Origin: Tubulanus polymorphus
Lineage: Eukaryota; Nemertea; Palaeonemertea; Tubulaniformes; Tubulanidae
NCBI RefSeq assembly: GCF_964204645.1
Contig: NC_134026.1
Location: 28,290,650-28,354,649 of the forward strand
DNA length: 64,000 nt
Direction: 5' to 3'
Part shown: positions 12,401-26,021 of the stretch, piece after piece
Numbering within the stretch: the stretch's first letter is position 1
Layout: every line of letters begins with the position of its first letter
The notes under the pieces: generated by a model
What the model saw: only the letters and a program-made list of their open reading frames with translations
The model's database searches: none
Told to the model about the DNA's origin: nothing
Program-made: the position numbers and the translations under genes

Positions 12401-15400
12401 CAATTGACCTACAATCGTAATTACACTTAGTCATAAAATCAGAAGAGTTGTAACCTGGTATCAAATCAATAACTGTGAAAACAGGTAATACAGTGCAGGT
12501 TAACTGATTCTATTAGAATTACTTATTTACTAGTAGCGAGAGTTCATAATTGCAAATAAAATCAGTTAACCTACAAAGGACTACTTGTTTTCACATTTAT
12601 TGACTTTATCATAAATGTACTTTATCAATAACCGACCAGAATTCATTAACCTAAAGAACTTACGAATACAATGACATCGTCATTTTCGTTATTGAAGACA
12701 CCAATTCTTGGATTTCATCGCAAAATGACTGAGTGTGACCGGCGAGTATCGAGTTGTAAATATGGAATAAAGAAGCCTCCGATGGGAACGTCATATTGAA
12801 CACGGAGAACAATGAAATAAATCTTGGATCTACTTCATTACGTCCACCGCCAGCTTTACCCATAGCTGCCAAACACCCGATATCTTTAATGTTCTTCCAG
12901 TTCAGATCTTTACCTCTGTCGTACATGCCTCCTCTTTCCAGGAGCTGTTTCAACATGGCAATGGGCTGTTGTGTTCCATATGTATCCACCTAATAATTAT
13001 GAGAAAAGAAAACAGATTTAATTACAGTAAACAAGCGACAAGAGCAGAAAAATAGGAGCGTTGAGTGGATGAGTTAAATGCAGACCTGAGGCATGTTCAT
13101 ATCATCGATGAATATAAGCAGACGTTTTCCAGGTGGTGGCCCGTACGTATCCTTCGTCCTTTTCTCAACATTTGCCTCCAAGTTACGTTGCACGTCGAGT
13201 GACGTGGTTCTCGACGAGAAATTCACATTTAACACCAACTGAAATCGGATGAAGATGAAACCATTTATCCCTACGGTTCATTGGATGCCATTTCAATAGT
13301 CACAATTACTAGGAGTGATGTGGGCGAGTGGTTAGAGAGTTCGACCCTAAAATGCCAGATCGTAGTTTCAAAACCTGTACATTACTGTGTAGCTTCCCCG
13401 GGCAAGACACTTATCCTCAATTACCCGTAGGACTAGGGAGAGATGATGGTTAGAGCTACAGATATAGACTTGGGGTAATAATACTAATGGAAGCATATCT
13501 GTAACGCGCTCTGAACAGCTTTGCTGGATCTATCATTATTATGAAATACATACTGTGGTATCAGTATCGACTCCTCGTAGGAAATCTTGCGTTGTTGCTG
13601 TTTTTGAAGTACCGGTTTCACCGACGAGCACGACCGGACGCCTGATTCGAACTTGTAGATTCAGGAGCCAAGTCGACCGAACTGTATCGACTGTAGGTAC
13701 GAGGATTTCATTGAATTTACGCTCGGGATCGTGGATATATTTCGGAATCAGGGTATTCCATGGAATCCATTTGTTTTGTTCTCCATCCCAGAAATATTCA
13801 TACAGCGTGTTCTCACTTGGTAATTCACCTATTAAAATGATTGCGAACGTGATTTCAAAGACACAAAATATGAATTATCAAACTCTAACAGAAATTCATG
13901 CATCAACCTTTTGAGACATTTTGAAATATATTTCGGTAAAAGTCTGTCTAATATTTTGAAGTGAGAGTGACTGACTCATTGAGTCAAACATGCGGTGTAG
14001 AATAAAACGCATGCTGGTGACGATTTACTCACGAACAAATTGACCTCGACCCTCAGGATCCAGTCGTACTCGGTCAGCTCTAAATCTATTCACAGATGTA
14101 TAGCTAGAATAGCTTTCAAAACTGCTAGTCGTATTAGAGCTGCCTTTCCGAACGTATTTTGCTTTTTTTACGAGAAGATGAGAAAACCAATGTTACACCT
14201 GCAAATATTCTAGACAATAGAATCTACACGTAGAATCTATATCTTACCGGGTCCAGCGAGTTGTGCCTCGTCTTGATTCATCGATAATGATGCTAAATAT
14301 TTCACGTGGTTATCGAATTTTGTCCGTCCATCTTCTAACAATGTACCGCCGACAGACCAGTATAACGCTTGTAAGAAGTATGCTTCTAATATCGCAGGAT
14401 CTGTGATTTCTTTGACAATCAGTGATTCGAGCATCATAGTGAGTTGTGTTAACTGGAAATATGCCATATACATACACAATCATTTTACATCCACTAAATC
14501 TTACGGAGAAGTAACATATCGTTATTCGAACTTTGATTCTAAACTTACCAAATTCAGATTAGTCACAGGTACGATAGTCTTCATTTTATCGCCTTGTTTT
14601 CCATCGATTATTCCCTCGATGATCATTTCGATGCAGTTAGGTACGTATTTCTGATACAACATCTGTAGATTGTCACGTTCAAACTTCGACTGTCGTAGAC
14701 CGACCCATCTCAGCCAGGCGGGTTCGAAACCGAGATCTTTAGGATCGACGTACACCATACCGCATCGAGATACCGTAGCCGGAGAGGCGTACTGCAGATC
14801 ACCCACCTAGAAATACACACATAATTGTAGATTTGATTCGTAATCCACATTCACACTATTGCCAGTTTATCCATTCTAATTTGGCCTGTACCATTTAGAA
14901 CATACCACATGACTTGGAACGGACTAAATTTAGTATGTTCTAAATAACGTAGTGGTGAATGTGGCTGCAGTGATTTCAATTAATATAACTAATAAAGATC
15001 ATAAACTTACCTCAAACAATAAAGCGCAATGTGCTTGTAAACGAATACGTTCACCATTAGCGAGTGTAAGCAAACGATTATCATCCATAACAGAATTCAT
15101 ATTCTCCACCCATAACGCGTCAACATCACCATCAAACACGATATATTTACGTTCTTTCTTGTCAGTCGGTCTGTTGATGTCGCGGAAAATGTTTGATAAC
15201 AATCCATCGGTCCAATCTCGAGTGTTCGGATCCAGAATACCATACAATTCAACGACACTTCGATCTTTAGGATTCAACGTGTATAATTTTGTCGGTAAAC
15301 TCAGTCTGAAATATGAATCATTTAGTTTGATACTGTTTTAATCAACTTTTATGGCAGAAACCGAGTGGAAGCAAGGGGTGAATGAAATCATACCTGGTTT

Positions 15401-18400
15401 GTGCCTGAGCAAGGGTATTAATTACTACAGATTTACCACCTCCCGTAGGACCGACTATCATTGTAGTATGACGTGTCATCATTGTTTCATACATCTGTAC
15501 AACTTTATCAACCTACAATTTTCAATAGATACAGACACAGATTCAATACAGATATTTTCAAAATGCTGATACGACTTGGACTCAAGTTACTACGAGCTAT
15601 TAATTTACCTGTTGATCTAGAAGGACGTAGTTATTGTCAGTCAGAACTCCTGCCACAGCATCGTTGAAGTTTGGATACGGAACACGAGGACAGTCGAGAC
15701 CGGGAAACAGATCAGAAATCAGACCTCTGAATAACGGTACATCTTCATAAACGAACTTAGGTAAGTTCATATCTCTTAAAGCTCTCATGAGGACAACGTC
15801 TTCGGGATAATCAGGGGAGCCACGTTTCAATTCACCAGCCATAACCAACACGGATTTCAGGGCTCTTAATCCGAAATCATAATGGTATTGTTTAGAAAGC
15901 TGCTCTTTTGCAAGCTTGTACAATACTGTCATTTTCTTGGCTAGAACCTACAATAGAAATTACATATGTGAAATTCAAAATCCTTACTGACTACATTCAT
16001 CTTTGCTATTAGTACAATCAAGAACGAACCTTAGCCATGAGGAAACCTTCAGAAAACAACATAATCTCACAGATCTGTTGAAGATCGGGTACAATGACAA
16101 CGACAGGACGAAACAATGCCTTCACAGATTCAGGCAGTTCAGTACGGCCGGCATAACCCGGATTCATTGTGATGAAAATACCCATACGACAATCCATGTT
16201 GATTTCTTGGCCTTCGAACTACAAGAAATAATATTCCGTTCAAAAATTCATAATTTCAAGCATTTTCGAAAATAAAATATATGGAGGGAAACTAACGTGG
16301 AATCTCTTCAGTTTGAGAATGAGCGCATTTTGTATGGTTTTCAGTTGAGTTGAGATGACAGATAATACAGATACATCAATACGATTAAACTCATCGAAAC
16401 ATCCCCAAGCACCGCACTGAGCCAAACCAGAGAATATTTTACCAACAGCCTGGAAAATGAATACTTGCAAACATAAGATATTTCATCAAATTGTTTAAAT
16501 TTCAAGTTCAGTCTGATTACTGTACCTTATAATCCATGCCTTCACCACAATTTGTCACGACGCACAACAAACCAAGAGCTTTGGCCAAATCCTTAGTGGT
16601 TTCAGTTTTACCAGTACCAGCAGGGCCTGCAGGAGCTCCTCCGAGGTTCATCGATAATGCCTGCAAAATCAATCAGCCATTCTTTGAATAATTACCACCA
16701 CATAAATCAATGCAGAATTTGATATCCGAATCATAAAAATTAACATACCTGAGTGAGGGTCAGATAGATTCGATCAGTCAGTGGTGTTATAACTAATCGA
16801 CCATTCAAACCCATGTATTCATAACCATATCCGAATTCTCCGGTACATTGTCGCACCAGTAACTCATCAGGTTCACGTTCCCAGTAAAAACGTAGCTGAC
16901 TCTCCCATTCGAATTCACGCGCATCCATTATACTGTTAGGAGAAAATCAGTTTTAAGTACTTCGTTCTCAGGCCAAAAGGGGTCAGGAAGAGTAATTGAA
17001 AATCGTAATTTCTCACCTGTCTCTGACAAAACCATCGATAATATCACGAGCGTGTACATCGATGATCAACACGGAATTGAATTTCTTACGATCGTTCACA
17101 GACAACGGAGATCGTACTTGTACGACCAGGGCATCAATCTGCTTGTGAAGTTTCTTCGCGTAATCTTTCAGCGCCATTTTCTGGCCTTTCTTTACCTTTC
17201 GGAAAACATCTTCGACCTCCCACGTCCACCACACCTGATTACCGGCTAGACAAACCATACCTTGATAATCCATCATCCACTCAACTCTGTGTATAATAGA
17301 GAAAATATCATGAAAGTTGGGAGGGTAAACATTTATATCAAGATTTGTATAAGAATCAAAGGCAAACCCAGGACCACCTTTAGAGGTGTTACGTGACACA
17401 ATGGCTATTTTATCATCGAAAAGGCACATTGGAGGTGCATTAGCAATTAATGCGTCGCCTTTGAAAATTTTTGGATGGGTGAGATGCATCCTTCTAAGAT
17501 ATAACATGGGGTCTGAGACAAGGAAACGTAGATATCTACCATCAATAGGTCAGATAGATTATCATTGACCAAAAAGAAAAGGGCAACTCCAAACACAAGA
17601 AGATCTTTGACATACGCACAATACCCTCTGGATCTGCACCAGAGAAAAAAATGATATTCACCTTGTTTTACCAGTTCCGCCGTAGTAGAATATCGCTTCT
17701 TTTGTGATGAGTCGATTTGCCTTCCTCATTTCACCGAGAACTTGCGTCATCCATTCCTCCACGCGACCTTCAGCGCTGACGTTAGTGCGGAATTCCATGA
17801 TTTCACCCTCACTCGACGCCATCGCATTGGCTAACATTTCATTATTCGGACCTTTGTGGAATCTCAGAGAGGCGATATTGTCAAACATCTTAAATGGAAA
17901 ATATGAATTCATATAATATCAACTTAAAATTAAGAATTATAGGAACTTTTCACAGTCGATATTTCGAGGGCAGGAATGAAAAAATTAAGTCAGTGGTTCT
18001 ATTGAAAAATAAGGCCTTACCTTAATCATATGTTCTTGTACACATTCAGGATCACTACTACCGAGAATACTGAGCAATTCATCATCCGAAATAAAAAAGA
18101 ATCTCGGGAAAGCGTTACGCTTAGAATCGAGGTAATCGTTTAATGATTTCTGACATTTTTCTAAACCTTGACTCAAATTATCCAAATCAGTCAGTCGATT
18201 CTGCGCGTGACAAGCTTGTTTGATGTTTGGAACTTTGGCAGTTTCATTCATTATCTGAAATGTGGTTTAGATTACGAGTTATAGTAGTGAAACATAACAT
18301 GGACAATGATGATGATGATAATGAGAATGTATATGAAATTTTACCTTCTTGAATGTTTTGTCAATTTGATCAAATTTCTTGGCTTCTTCGGGTAACTGAG

Positions 18401-21400
18401 ATCGAATATCACCTCCGATAAATATACCCTCTAAATACATCCATTTTCGTTGTACAACCATCCATATCTATAAACGCAATGGTTTCGGATGACTTCAGAA
18501 ATTGAGCTATCAAAAGGCAAACACCGATATACAGTACACTGATTTACTTACATCAAGAACCTCGCTGATGTGTGACAAACTTTTCTCCCAATTCTGTACG
18601 GAATTCATGAAAGGACCGATAAACCGTGAAGCTGACATACTCTGTAAGTTCATCGCATTATCATCGAGCACCTGCAACACTTCATCAATCGCGCCCAGAA
18701 TGAATCCTCGGTTTGACGTTCCTTTCATATAGCTGATTACATTGAATTTCAGATTATTCCAAGTATCTTCTACTTCTCTTACGCCCTAGAAAATACCAGC
18801 CAAGTTTTAGGGGTACATTTCACAGACAATATTCATGAATCTCTTTCATTCTTGTTTCATATGTTACCTTTTCAATGCTCAACTCTTTAGTAGCGCACGT
18901 CACTATTTCGTTGATAGCATCTTGGAATCTGTGAAGTTCCATGGAGAAAATATTCTCCAGCGTGAAAGTATCCGGGTTCATTTCGAATGCTTGTCCCGTT
19001 TTTTCCATCAAGTCTTTCCAATGACTGAAATAACATAGATCATCTTTAATCGAATACTTCGAGTTAAACTACACAAACCGGGAGAAGGGAGAGGTGCACC
19101 TACCGCTCACGTAATGCCTCATTTTTCAAGTCCATAAACAACGGCAATGAATCGCGGAATTCCCTCATCTTTTCTTCGATCATTCGAGCAACAGGCATTG
19201 ATTTAATATCTCGAGGTAGTTTTCTTAAGTTCTTCAGGTAATTCTCGATACCTTCCTGAAGCACTTGGATGTTCAGATTAGCCCACAATGTCTCAGCCCA
19301 TTGCTCTCTGGCTTTCTATAGAATCAAATAATATACAGGTAAATTTATTGTTGATTCTATAATGAAATAATTAGAACAAGAATATATCGTAATCTCTTAC
19401 ATTTTGTTCTTCAAATATCGCGTAGACAAGTTCCATGCCCTTGAATTCTTTCTGTACTTGAAGAAGATCGGGGTACATTGTAATGGGTAGATCAAACAAT
19501 CGTTCAGCATTAGCCAGTTCTTGTCTCTCAGCTTCATGCTTGGCTAGGATTTCGCCGTACTTTTTCATCAACTGCAAACCTGATTTCAAGAGAAATTAAT
19601 CGCGATTAAATTATTGATATTAAACGCGACAATTTCATATATAGTATTTCTAAGATAACTAGTTCTACACCAACCATTGTCCAAATTGCCGCCAACAGCT
19701 CCCGGACCTTCCATGTGAAATTCCTCTTGGAATTTCTTCAGTTCGTCTCCGAATTCTTGGATCTGTTGCTGCGTGATTTCCGTGAACTTTTTCTTCACTA
19801 CGATGAGACTAGCGTCGACATTTTTCGACTCCAACACGAGATCATTCCACATCTCCTGTATAACTAATTGTAATTCTTTCTCCTCTTCCGTTGCCTTAAT
19901 GAATTCAAAGTTTGAGAACAGTGAACATACCATACAAAACTAATTATCTATACCGACATGCAATCATATTTCGAACTTACCTCGAGGCCATACATATCTA
20001 ATGTCCGATATCTTTCTGTGATATCGCGAACACGAGATTCAACTTCCATTGACATATTCTTGATATCAGAAATCGTGCGAAGGACAGATTTCAAATCTTC
20101 TAATGTATCCGGAGATTCTTTCAAATCCTTTGACTTCGTCTAGAAATTAAATTTGAAGATTGAAATTAGTAAAAATCAATATTTCATAGACTGTAGGAAA
20201 AACGAACTTTTCACCTTACAAAAATTACCTCGATTTCTTCTTTCAGAGAATACAAAGTTGATTTAGCAGAATCAACCAACAGTTTACCATAGCAATCAAT
20301 ATATTGTTTAGCGTGTTCTTTGACAGCACGAGCGAGTGGTTCCATGTGTAGACGAATGCATTCTTGATCTTTCACCATCGCCTTAGCATCTAATTCATCG
20401 ATTATCTTATAGAAGAATTGGAAACGATCGTCGAAGTTAACCACGGACGGGTTTCCTAACATCCACTTCTCAGCGAGCTGCGTCTGCAAATAATGGGTAG
20501 AAATTATAATAGAACATAAACAAAAAACAATATTTCTAAGGTAGGATTTGATTGGCCTCTACCAATAATCTGTAAACCTGATAGAAGCAGCCAGTCGACT
20601 AAGCATTCCCGAATTGCTATTCCTAAACCGGAAAATAGGTTCAAACAAAACCTGCCTAATTCTAGGATTCCTAAATGATACCTTATCTTGTTTCCAGACG
20701 GTGCGATATTTCTTCCACGTGTTCAGATATTTGGTTAGGTTCGTGATCGTGTTCTTGATGTTCGACTGAATCATTTGATACAATTCTACAACTTCGGGAT
20801 GAGCAGAAATATCGGAGAAGAACGTGAAGAAATACGGTTCATCTTCGCCGTCAACTTTCTGCGGTAACGTCTCAATACAAGTTCCATTCATCCATCGTAT
20901 GAAGAATTTGGCCCTTGATAGTAGAATTAAGAAGATGGTTAGTGATGTGAATGTAGATTTTAGTTTGCTGTGGATACATTTTCTATACATACCCCTCTAC
21001 ACAGTCTCGAACGCACTGAACAGTTAGTTTATACATTTCATTAGCAGATGGATGAAGGACGACGTCTGGTACAGCGAGCAATGTCTGTACTTCAAACAGC
21101 GGCTGTTTGCCCGTTATTGCCGTGTTAAACTTCTGTAAGTTGCTAATTATCAACTAAAAATCAATGAAACCTTTGAAGATATCTGTACATCATCTGAGGC
21201 ATTATATACGTAATAAAGAATTCAACAAATCATACCTTGCAAAGAGAATCATAAACTCTTCGTTCCCAGAATGAATAATATTGCGCTAATTTCAGTGACT
21301 TTCCTGTATTAGTGTGTACGACCAGACCTTCCATTTTAGTGAGTAATGGACCGATAGCCCGGTATTTTCTCGCCAAAGTCTCCAAATCTTTAGCACGTTC

Positions 21401-24400
21401 TTTTTCGATATGTTCATAGAATTCCTGGGAAAAATTTAGGGGACTTGCATACAAAACCTTAAATTTCTTTCAATAAGAAATTTTCTTATTGGAATACTTT
21501 ATGAGCGACTCTCTTACCTTACAACCCGGCAAATCTTCACCCAGTTTCGGAGGTGGTGGTTTGAACAGATTGCTGTTTTCAATGATCTGTAATCTCGACA
21601 ATATATCCTTGGCATTCTTCTGAATTTGGTTGACTAGAGATTCGAATTTACCAATTGCCTGTCAAACAAATCAGATGTCATAAAAGAATGCCTTCATCAT
21701 CTACGCAGAATCAGGTTTTTGATGAGTGTATTTCTGACATACCGAGTCACATTTAGCAATGAAATCACTGATTCCAAGAGAATTCCAATTCAAACGTCGA
21801 CTTCCTGGACGAATCACACGACGCAAGTCTCTCATATGATCTTCTAACAGATTTGTCTATGATGACAAGGAAAAAATAACACTATTCGGGTATGCAAAGA
21901 ATTAAACTGGTTTAGTGTAATATCATATCGTACAAACCTCAGCATTATCCAATGAATTCAGTATGTTGTGGTATCTATTCAACATCTGAGTCAATCCATC
22001 AACATACTTAATGTATTTTTCTTCCTACAAAAAAATTTTGAAACTAACTACCTATACTTTTATATGTATTGATACAATATATATATACAGTGTTGTCAGG
22101 TTGTACACCAGAAATGGTAATGATTAATGCCTACCTGTAAAGCAACATTTCTGGCAAGTTCTGGTACTGAAAATCCTAGCTGTTCCATGTGTTTGGTTTC
22201 AGTCACTATCTCAGACAAAAGCGGATCGAAATCAACTAAATACTTGATCTCCGCCTGACCTTCTAAAATTTAAAACAATCAGCATTATACTAGGAAACTA
22301 ACTATGCTAACTGTCAGAAAGAGAAAAATGAATTCACGTGCTATACTATAAAGGAGCAAAAAATGGTGCCTGATTGATCGAAAAATGGAACTAGAAATAC
22401 ATTTGTACAACACCATCTACATAGAGAAGAAATCAACAATACAAACAACAACAGTTTTACCAAATATATTAGGATCTATGACTTCATCCTCAATTCTGAT
22501 TGACACAGGACCTATGTATACATATGCGTTAATAAAATATAAAACTGAAAAACTCAAGTTCGTTATCTTCAGTAAACTCAACTTACCTCCATCTTCTTTA
22601 GGGGCATCATTCTCAGCCTGTTCTTGCTGCTGATGAGTTTTCTCGGATGGTTTGATGAGCAGATTACGTTTCAGTAGAGATGGCAGCACTTGTTCGACGC
22701 TTTCGCGCCACATATCATATTTCAAATCTTCGTACGCTTTCATTTGTTTACCAACATGCAGATATTTGGCTCTGGCCTATGGTCGAATAAAGAGAAGAAA
22801 TAAGTTCATTTTCACCTCTATTAAAAGAACTAAAACGTTGGATATAAATACTCGATATTTACAGCTTTTCCTTGGTCACTGGTCATCATATCTTCCATAG
22901 TCTGGAATCGTATTATTGTATGTTTCATTCGATAGAACAGAGATCTCTCCCAGTGAATAGAACCAGCTACTGGTGGGTTGTTCTTATTCAGCGGAGGATT
23001 TTCTTTAAATTCTTGATACAGTTTGTCCATTAGATCAACTTCTTTTCCGTACTGTAGAAGAATATCGTTGAATTTCTTCATCATCTGAGAATTGATGGCT
23101 TCACGCGAGCGAATGTGTTTGAATTTCAACAACATGTCAAAAGCACCCTCGGCTGAACGAAGAGATTTGAATGATTCATCGATGAACATCTTAGCTTCAT
23201 TCTCAATAGATTCCACCTCTCTGTAAAACCAGTCCATCACACTTTTCCACGACGCCTGATGGCGAATATTGAACGGATCAAAGCTAACCTAAAACAGAGA
23301 ACATGGATTAGTCAAGATTAGATTACAAATTTTACACATTTCTTTCATCAAGTGTGTGAAGCCCAAAGTCTCTATACAGCCGAATTTGACTTTTTATGCA
23401 TCCGGCCTCATAGATAACTGTTGAAATTATGTTTGTGTATTCTTTGTAACATCTTATACGGTTTAAAGCAAATAAATATCAACAATCTTAAATAATATTT
23501 AGAAATAACATTATTGTACCTCTTCTAATGGTCGCACTAATGCATCGACTCGTTTCAAGACATCCTCAATTCTCTTCGGGTCGCCGGTCACTGCTTTCAA
23601 CTCGGGTCCGAAAATATTATAGAACTCTTCGAGAACTTGCGCTACGTTGTACAGATCCTGATTGATCGAAGCCATGTAGTTGGTCCTTTCAAAAAGTCGT
23701 CTACGATCGAATTCCCATCGGGCATCTCGACCCGATGCTTCGATTTTGTTGCGCACTTCGAAGTACGACTCTCTCCATAGATCGAGCATTCGTTTAGCGT
23801 CGCTGGTCATCGCTTTCACTTCATCCGGCGTTCCGTTATACAGCGTTCTAACGTTGATAACTCTGGCGACGCGTTCGGCTTGTTCCCACGCGATGCGCTC
23901 CATCAGCGGTACCATACGCTCGTCGCGGTTATAATGACGCGAGATAATCCACACCATTCTCAAAGCGTTCATCATCGACGGAATCGTGTCGATCACGACG
24001 CTGAACGTGGCGCCGTGCGTGATATTCTTGAAATGTCGTTCGAGCGTCGACAGAAATCTGACGTTATCTTTCGCCTCCGTGTGATATCTGATCAAATCGC
24101 CGTGGTGATCTTCGATACCGGATTCTAATTTATGATACAAGTCGAAAATACGAACGACTTTCGGTAATTTCAGTTGTTCGACCAGAGCGCTGAGGGCTGC
24201 ATTTCTTTCACGCCAGAAATCGATTTCGGCCAACGGACCGTTTCCTTGAGGCACTTTCTTCAACTGTTGATCCAGTGCTGATTGTAATTGCGTCAACCAA
24301 TTCGAAGCTATCTTCTCGATTTGCGACATCAACTCGGCGTTTTTCAAATTTTCGTTATCGTCGTTCGCCAGCGAAATGTCCGGAATTTCCAGTCGAACTT

Positions 24401-26021
24401 CGCCTTCGATCTGTTGAATCGTGCGATTGATACTGACGGCGAACTTCTGCATATTAATCAGGAATTCGTCGCGTAACATCGCTTTAGCTCTAGAATCAGC
24501 GGCGTTTTCAACTCGAGATGATTCCGAATCGGCTTTAGATACAGTCGTTTCCTCACGCGAAGACAATTCCGCCTTTACATGTTCCGCTTCTCCATTTTTC
24601 TGTTGCGTGTATGATAACAATGGCATATATATCTAAAATAGAACGAGGTATGACTTAACTCGAGTATGAGCACAAAATAGTAGCTGATTTACGAGTAAGA
24701 AAAATACAAAACAGGCAAAACCCACAGTTGATGATTTAACGATCTATTCTGTCAATTCCAAAGTTTTGACTTAACTTCACCATCAGAGAAACAAAAATAA
24801 CGTTCAGGCTCTTTCAAAAGTATTAAATATCAAAAGTATTGTAATTGCTCATTAACTCTGAATACTGAGATTAATATCAGTCTACCAGTCATAAAACATG
24901 CAGTTTGGTTCAAAATAGCAGTTCTGACTAAGTGTTTTAAGATGGAAGAGTGAACTAATGGAATTATACAGAAATGGACAACAATGGCAGAACAATCTTA
25001 TCGCAATTTACCTTTGAAATGACTTGTTCCAACATGACCAGCGAATGCCCATTTAAGATTCCAATTTCGAACATCGCCGGCAACATTTCATCGGCTTCTT
25101 CTACGTTATTTGGCAGCGGAACCATTCCTGGTGTATTCCGCAGGAAATAAACGCAATCCTTATTTGCAGCGACATCTTCGGGCAAATGTTGAAAGCACAT
25201 GTGTAGATATGTGTGCCAAACTTTCTGGATTACAATTTTCTGAAGAAGAAATAAAGATGTTTCGTTCAGAAATTGAATTATCAAGACAGTAAATTCTCAT
25301 TCTAATCGTTGATCATTTACCGTTGTGACAGCAGCAACTTTTTCAGGTTCAGAGACAGCACCTTCTGTTAGTTCAGCCAGCGCTGCCTCATCAGCCATTG
25401 GTTCAGCTTCTGCTTCGGAATCTTTCTTCTCTTCCGTCAAAGGGGTATCTTTACCAGCCTTTCCACCTTTCTTTCCTCTCTTTGCTGGGTCGAAATGAAA
25501 ACGATTTTTAAGTTTAACGATTCAAGAAGTGATTATTTCAATGAGTTGATGCGCGATAACTTACATTTTGATTTTTTGCCATCAGTATCAGGAGTTGCAG
25601 GCGCTGATGAAGCAGTTGTTAATTCTTCAATTGCAGGAGTTTGTGCAGGAGTTTCTTCATCGAGTGTATCGGTGAATTCTTCTTCTTGAATATCAGGAAT
25701 TTCGGGCTCTGAAAATCAATTTTCAAGATGGCATATTATTTAGGGACAGCTCCTATGAGGAATTAAAAAATGTCTAGCTTAAAAAACCGAAATAAAATAC
25801 TAACCACATTCAATTTCAACTTCTTCTTCCTCTTCCACTTCTGTTTTATAAAACAGTAAAGCTGAATTGTGTTCTTCTGGAGTCTCATTCAAAAACTTAG
25901 CAATTTCTCGTTCAAAAACTCCATCATCTCTGTTCAATAATTCCTCATAAACCACTGCGTCCAAAATATTCAACCCATCAAATACTCGGTTTCTCAACCA
26001 TTCGATTCTCGGGTCATCCAT
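3418..26021 (-). CDS. DNAH10: Axonemal dynein heavy chain 10 (inner arm I1/f beta chain), many exons
   Basis: This is the ATP-driven motor heavy chain of the ciliary inner arm dynein I1/f. The start is the Met at 26021 ([13 protein letters not shown]), as in other DNAH10 proteins; the end is GVCLVLNTD with stop TAA at 3418-3420. The coding sequence is split into several dozen exons with short introns. In order it shows an acidic N-terminus (25.3-26.0 kb), a tail with DNAH10-typical runs such as [14 protein letters not shown] and [19 protein letters not shown] (23.5-24.6 kb), the linker (about 17-22 kb), and AAA1-AAA4 with P-loops [24 protein letters not shown] and GVGGSGKQ. Next come the stalk with its microtubule-binding tip (about 8.7-10.1 kb), AAA5-AAA6, and the C-terminal domain (about 3.4-5.4 kb). 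Walker B motifs FDEFNRI (AAA1) and IDDMNMPQ (AAA3) are intact. I saw no frameshift or missing motor motif. Length is consistent with about 4,500 residues, though I did not sum every exon. It is head-to-head with PIGL. Confidence 0.95.
8387..8469. repeat. Dispersed repeat, copy 1 (DNAH10 intron)
   Basis: An 83-bp stretch starting AAAACCTACAGTTGATGATT is about 85% identical by eye to 24715-24797 in another intron of the same gene. Both copies contain ACAGTTGATGATTTAAC and end in CATCAGAGAAA. Confidence 0.75.
8667..10338 (-). other. DNAH10: Stalk coiled coils and microtubule-binding domain of DNAH10
   Basis: The first helix ([20 protein letters not shown] and onward, about 9785-10027) and the returning helix ([20 protein letters not shown], about 8900-9110) are heptad-like antiparallel arms. 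The tip between them, about 9170-9720, carries the MTBD with [14 protein letters not shown] and [15 protein letters not shown]5 begins directly after it with [20 protein letters not shown]. Confidence 0.9.
11331..11354 (-). other. DNAH10: AAA4 P-loop (GVGGSGKQ) of DNAH10
   Basis: Walker A of module four, with Gln where many P-loops have Ser/Thr; [10 protein letters not shown] is normal for dynein AAA4. The sensor-side run [12 protein letters not shown] follows and crosses an exon border. Confidence 0.92.
13315..13547 (+). mobile_element. tRNA-derived SINE in a DNAH10 intron
   Basis: The head has an A-box-like GTGGGCGAGTGGTTAGAGAG (13320-13339) and, about 35 bp on, a B-box-like GTAGTTTCAAAACC (13362-13375), the spacing of a tRNA-Leu/Ser-type pol III promoter. 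A body of the kind shared by many animal SINEs follows, with CCCCGGGCAAGACACTTATCC at 13397-13417. It ends in GCTTTGCTGGATC and a short ATTATTAT tail. It is antisense to the dynein gene and confined to one intron. Confidence 0.75.
13599..13622 (-). other. DNAH10: AAA3 P-loop (GETGTSKT) of DNAH10
   Basis: Walker A of the regulatory third module. Its Walker B ([11 protein letters not shown]) is in a separate exon near 13086-13125. A SINE lies in the intron between the two motifs. Confidence 0.92.
15429..15452 (-). other. DNAH10: AAA2 P-loop (GPTGGGKS) of DNAH10
   Basis: Walker A of the second module, followed by [11 protein letters not shown]. The exon at 14999-15277 supplies the rest of AAA2 ([19 protein letters not shown]), typical of axonemal heavy chains. 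Confidence 0.92.
16604..16627 (-). other. DNAH10: AAA1 P-loop (GPAGTGKT) of DNAH10, main ATPase site
   Basis: Walker A of the hydrolytic site that drives movement. The matching Walker B, CFDEFNRI, is encoded at about 16377-16402 in the next exon. Both are complete, so the motor should be active. Confidence 0.93.
24715..24797. repeat. Dispersed repeat, copy 2 (DNAH10 intron)
   Basis: Partner of 8387-8469, same orientation, 16 kb away. No terminal inverted repeat is obvious, so it may be a fragment of a larger transposon family. Confidence 0.75.
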
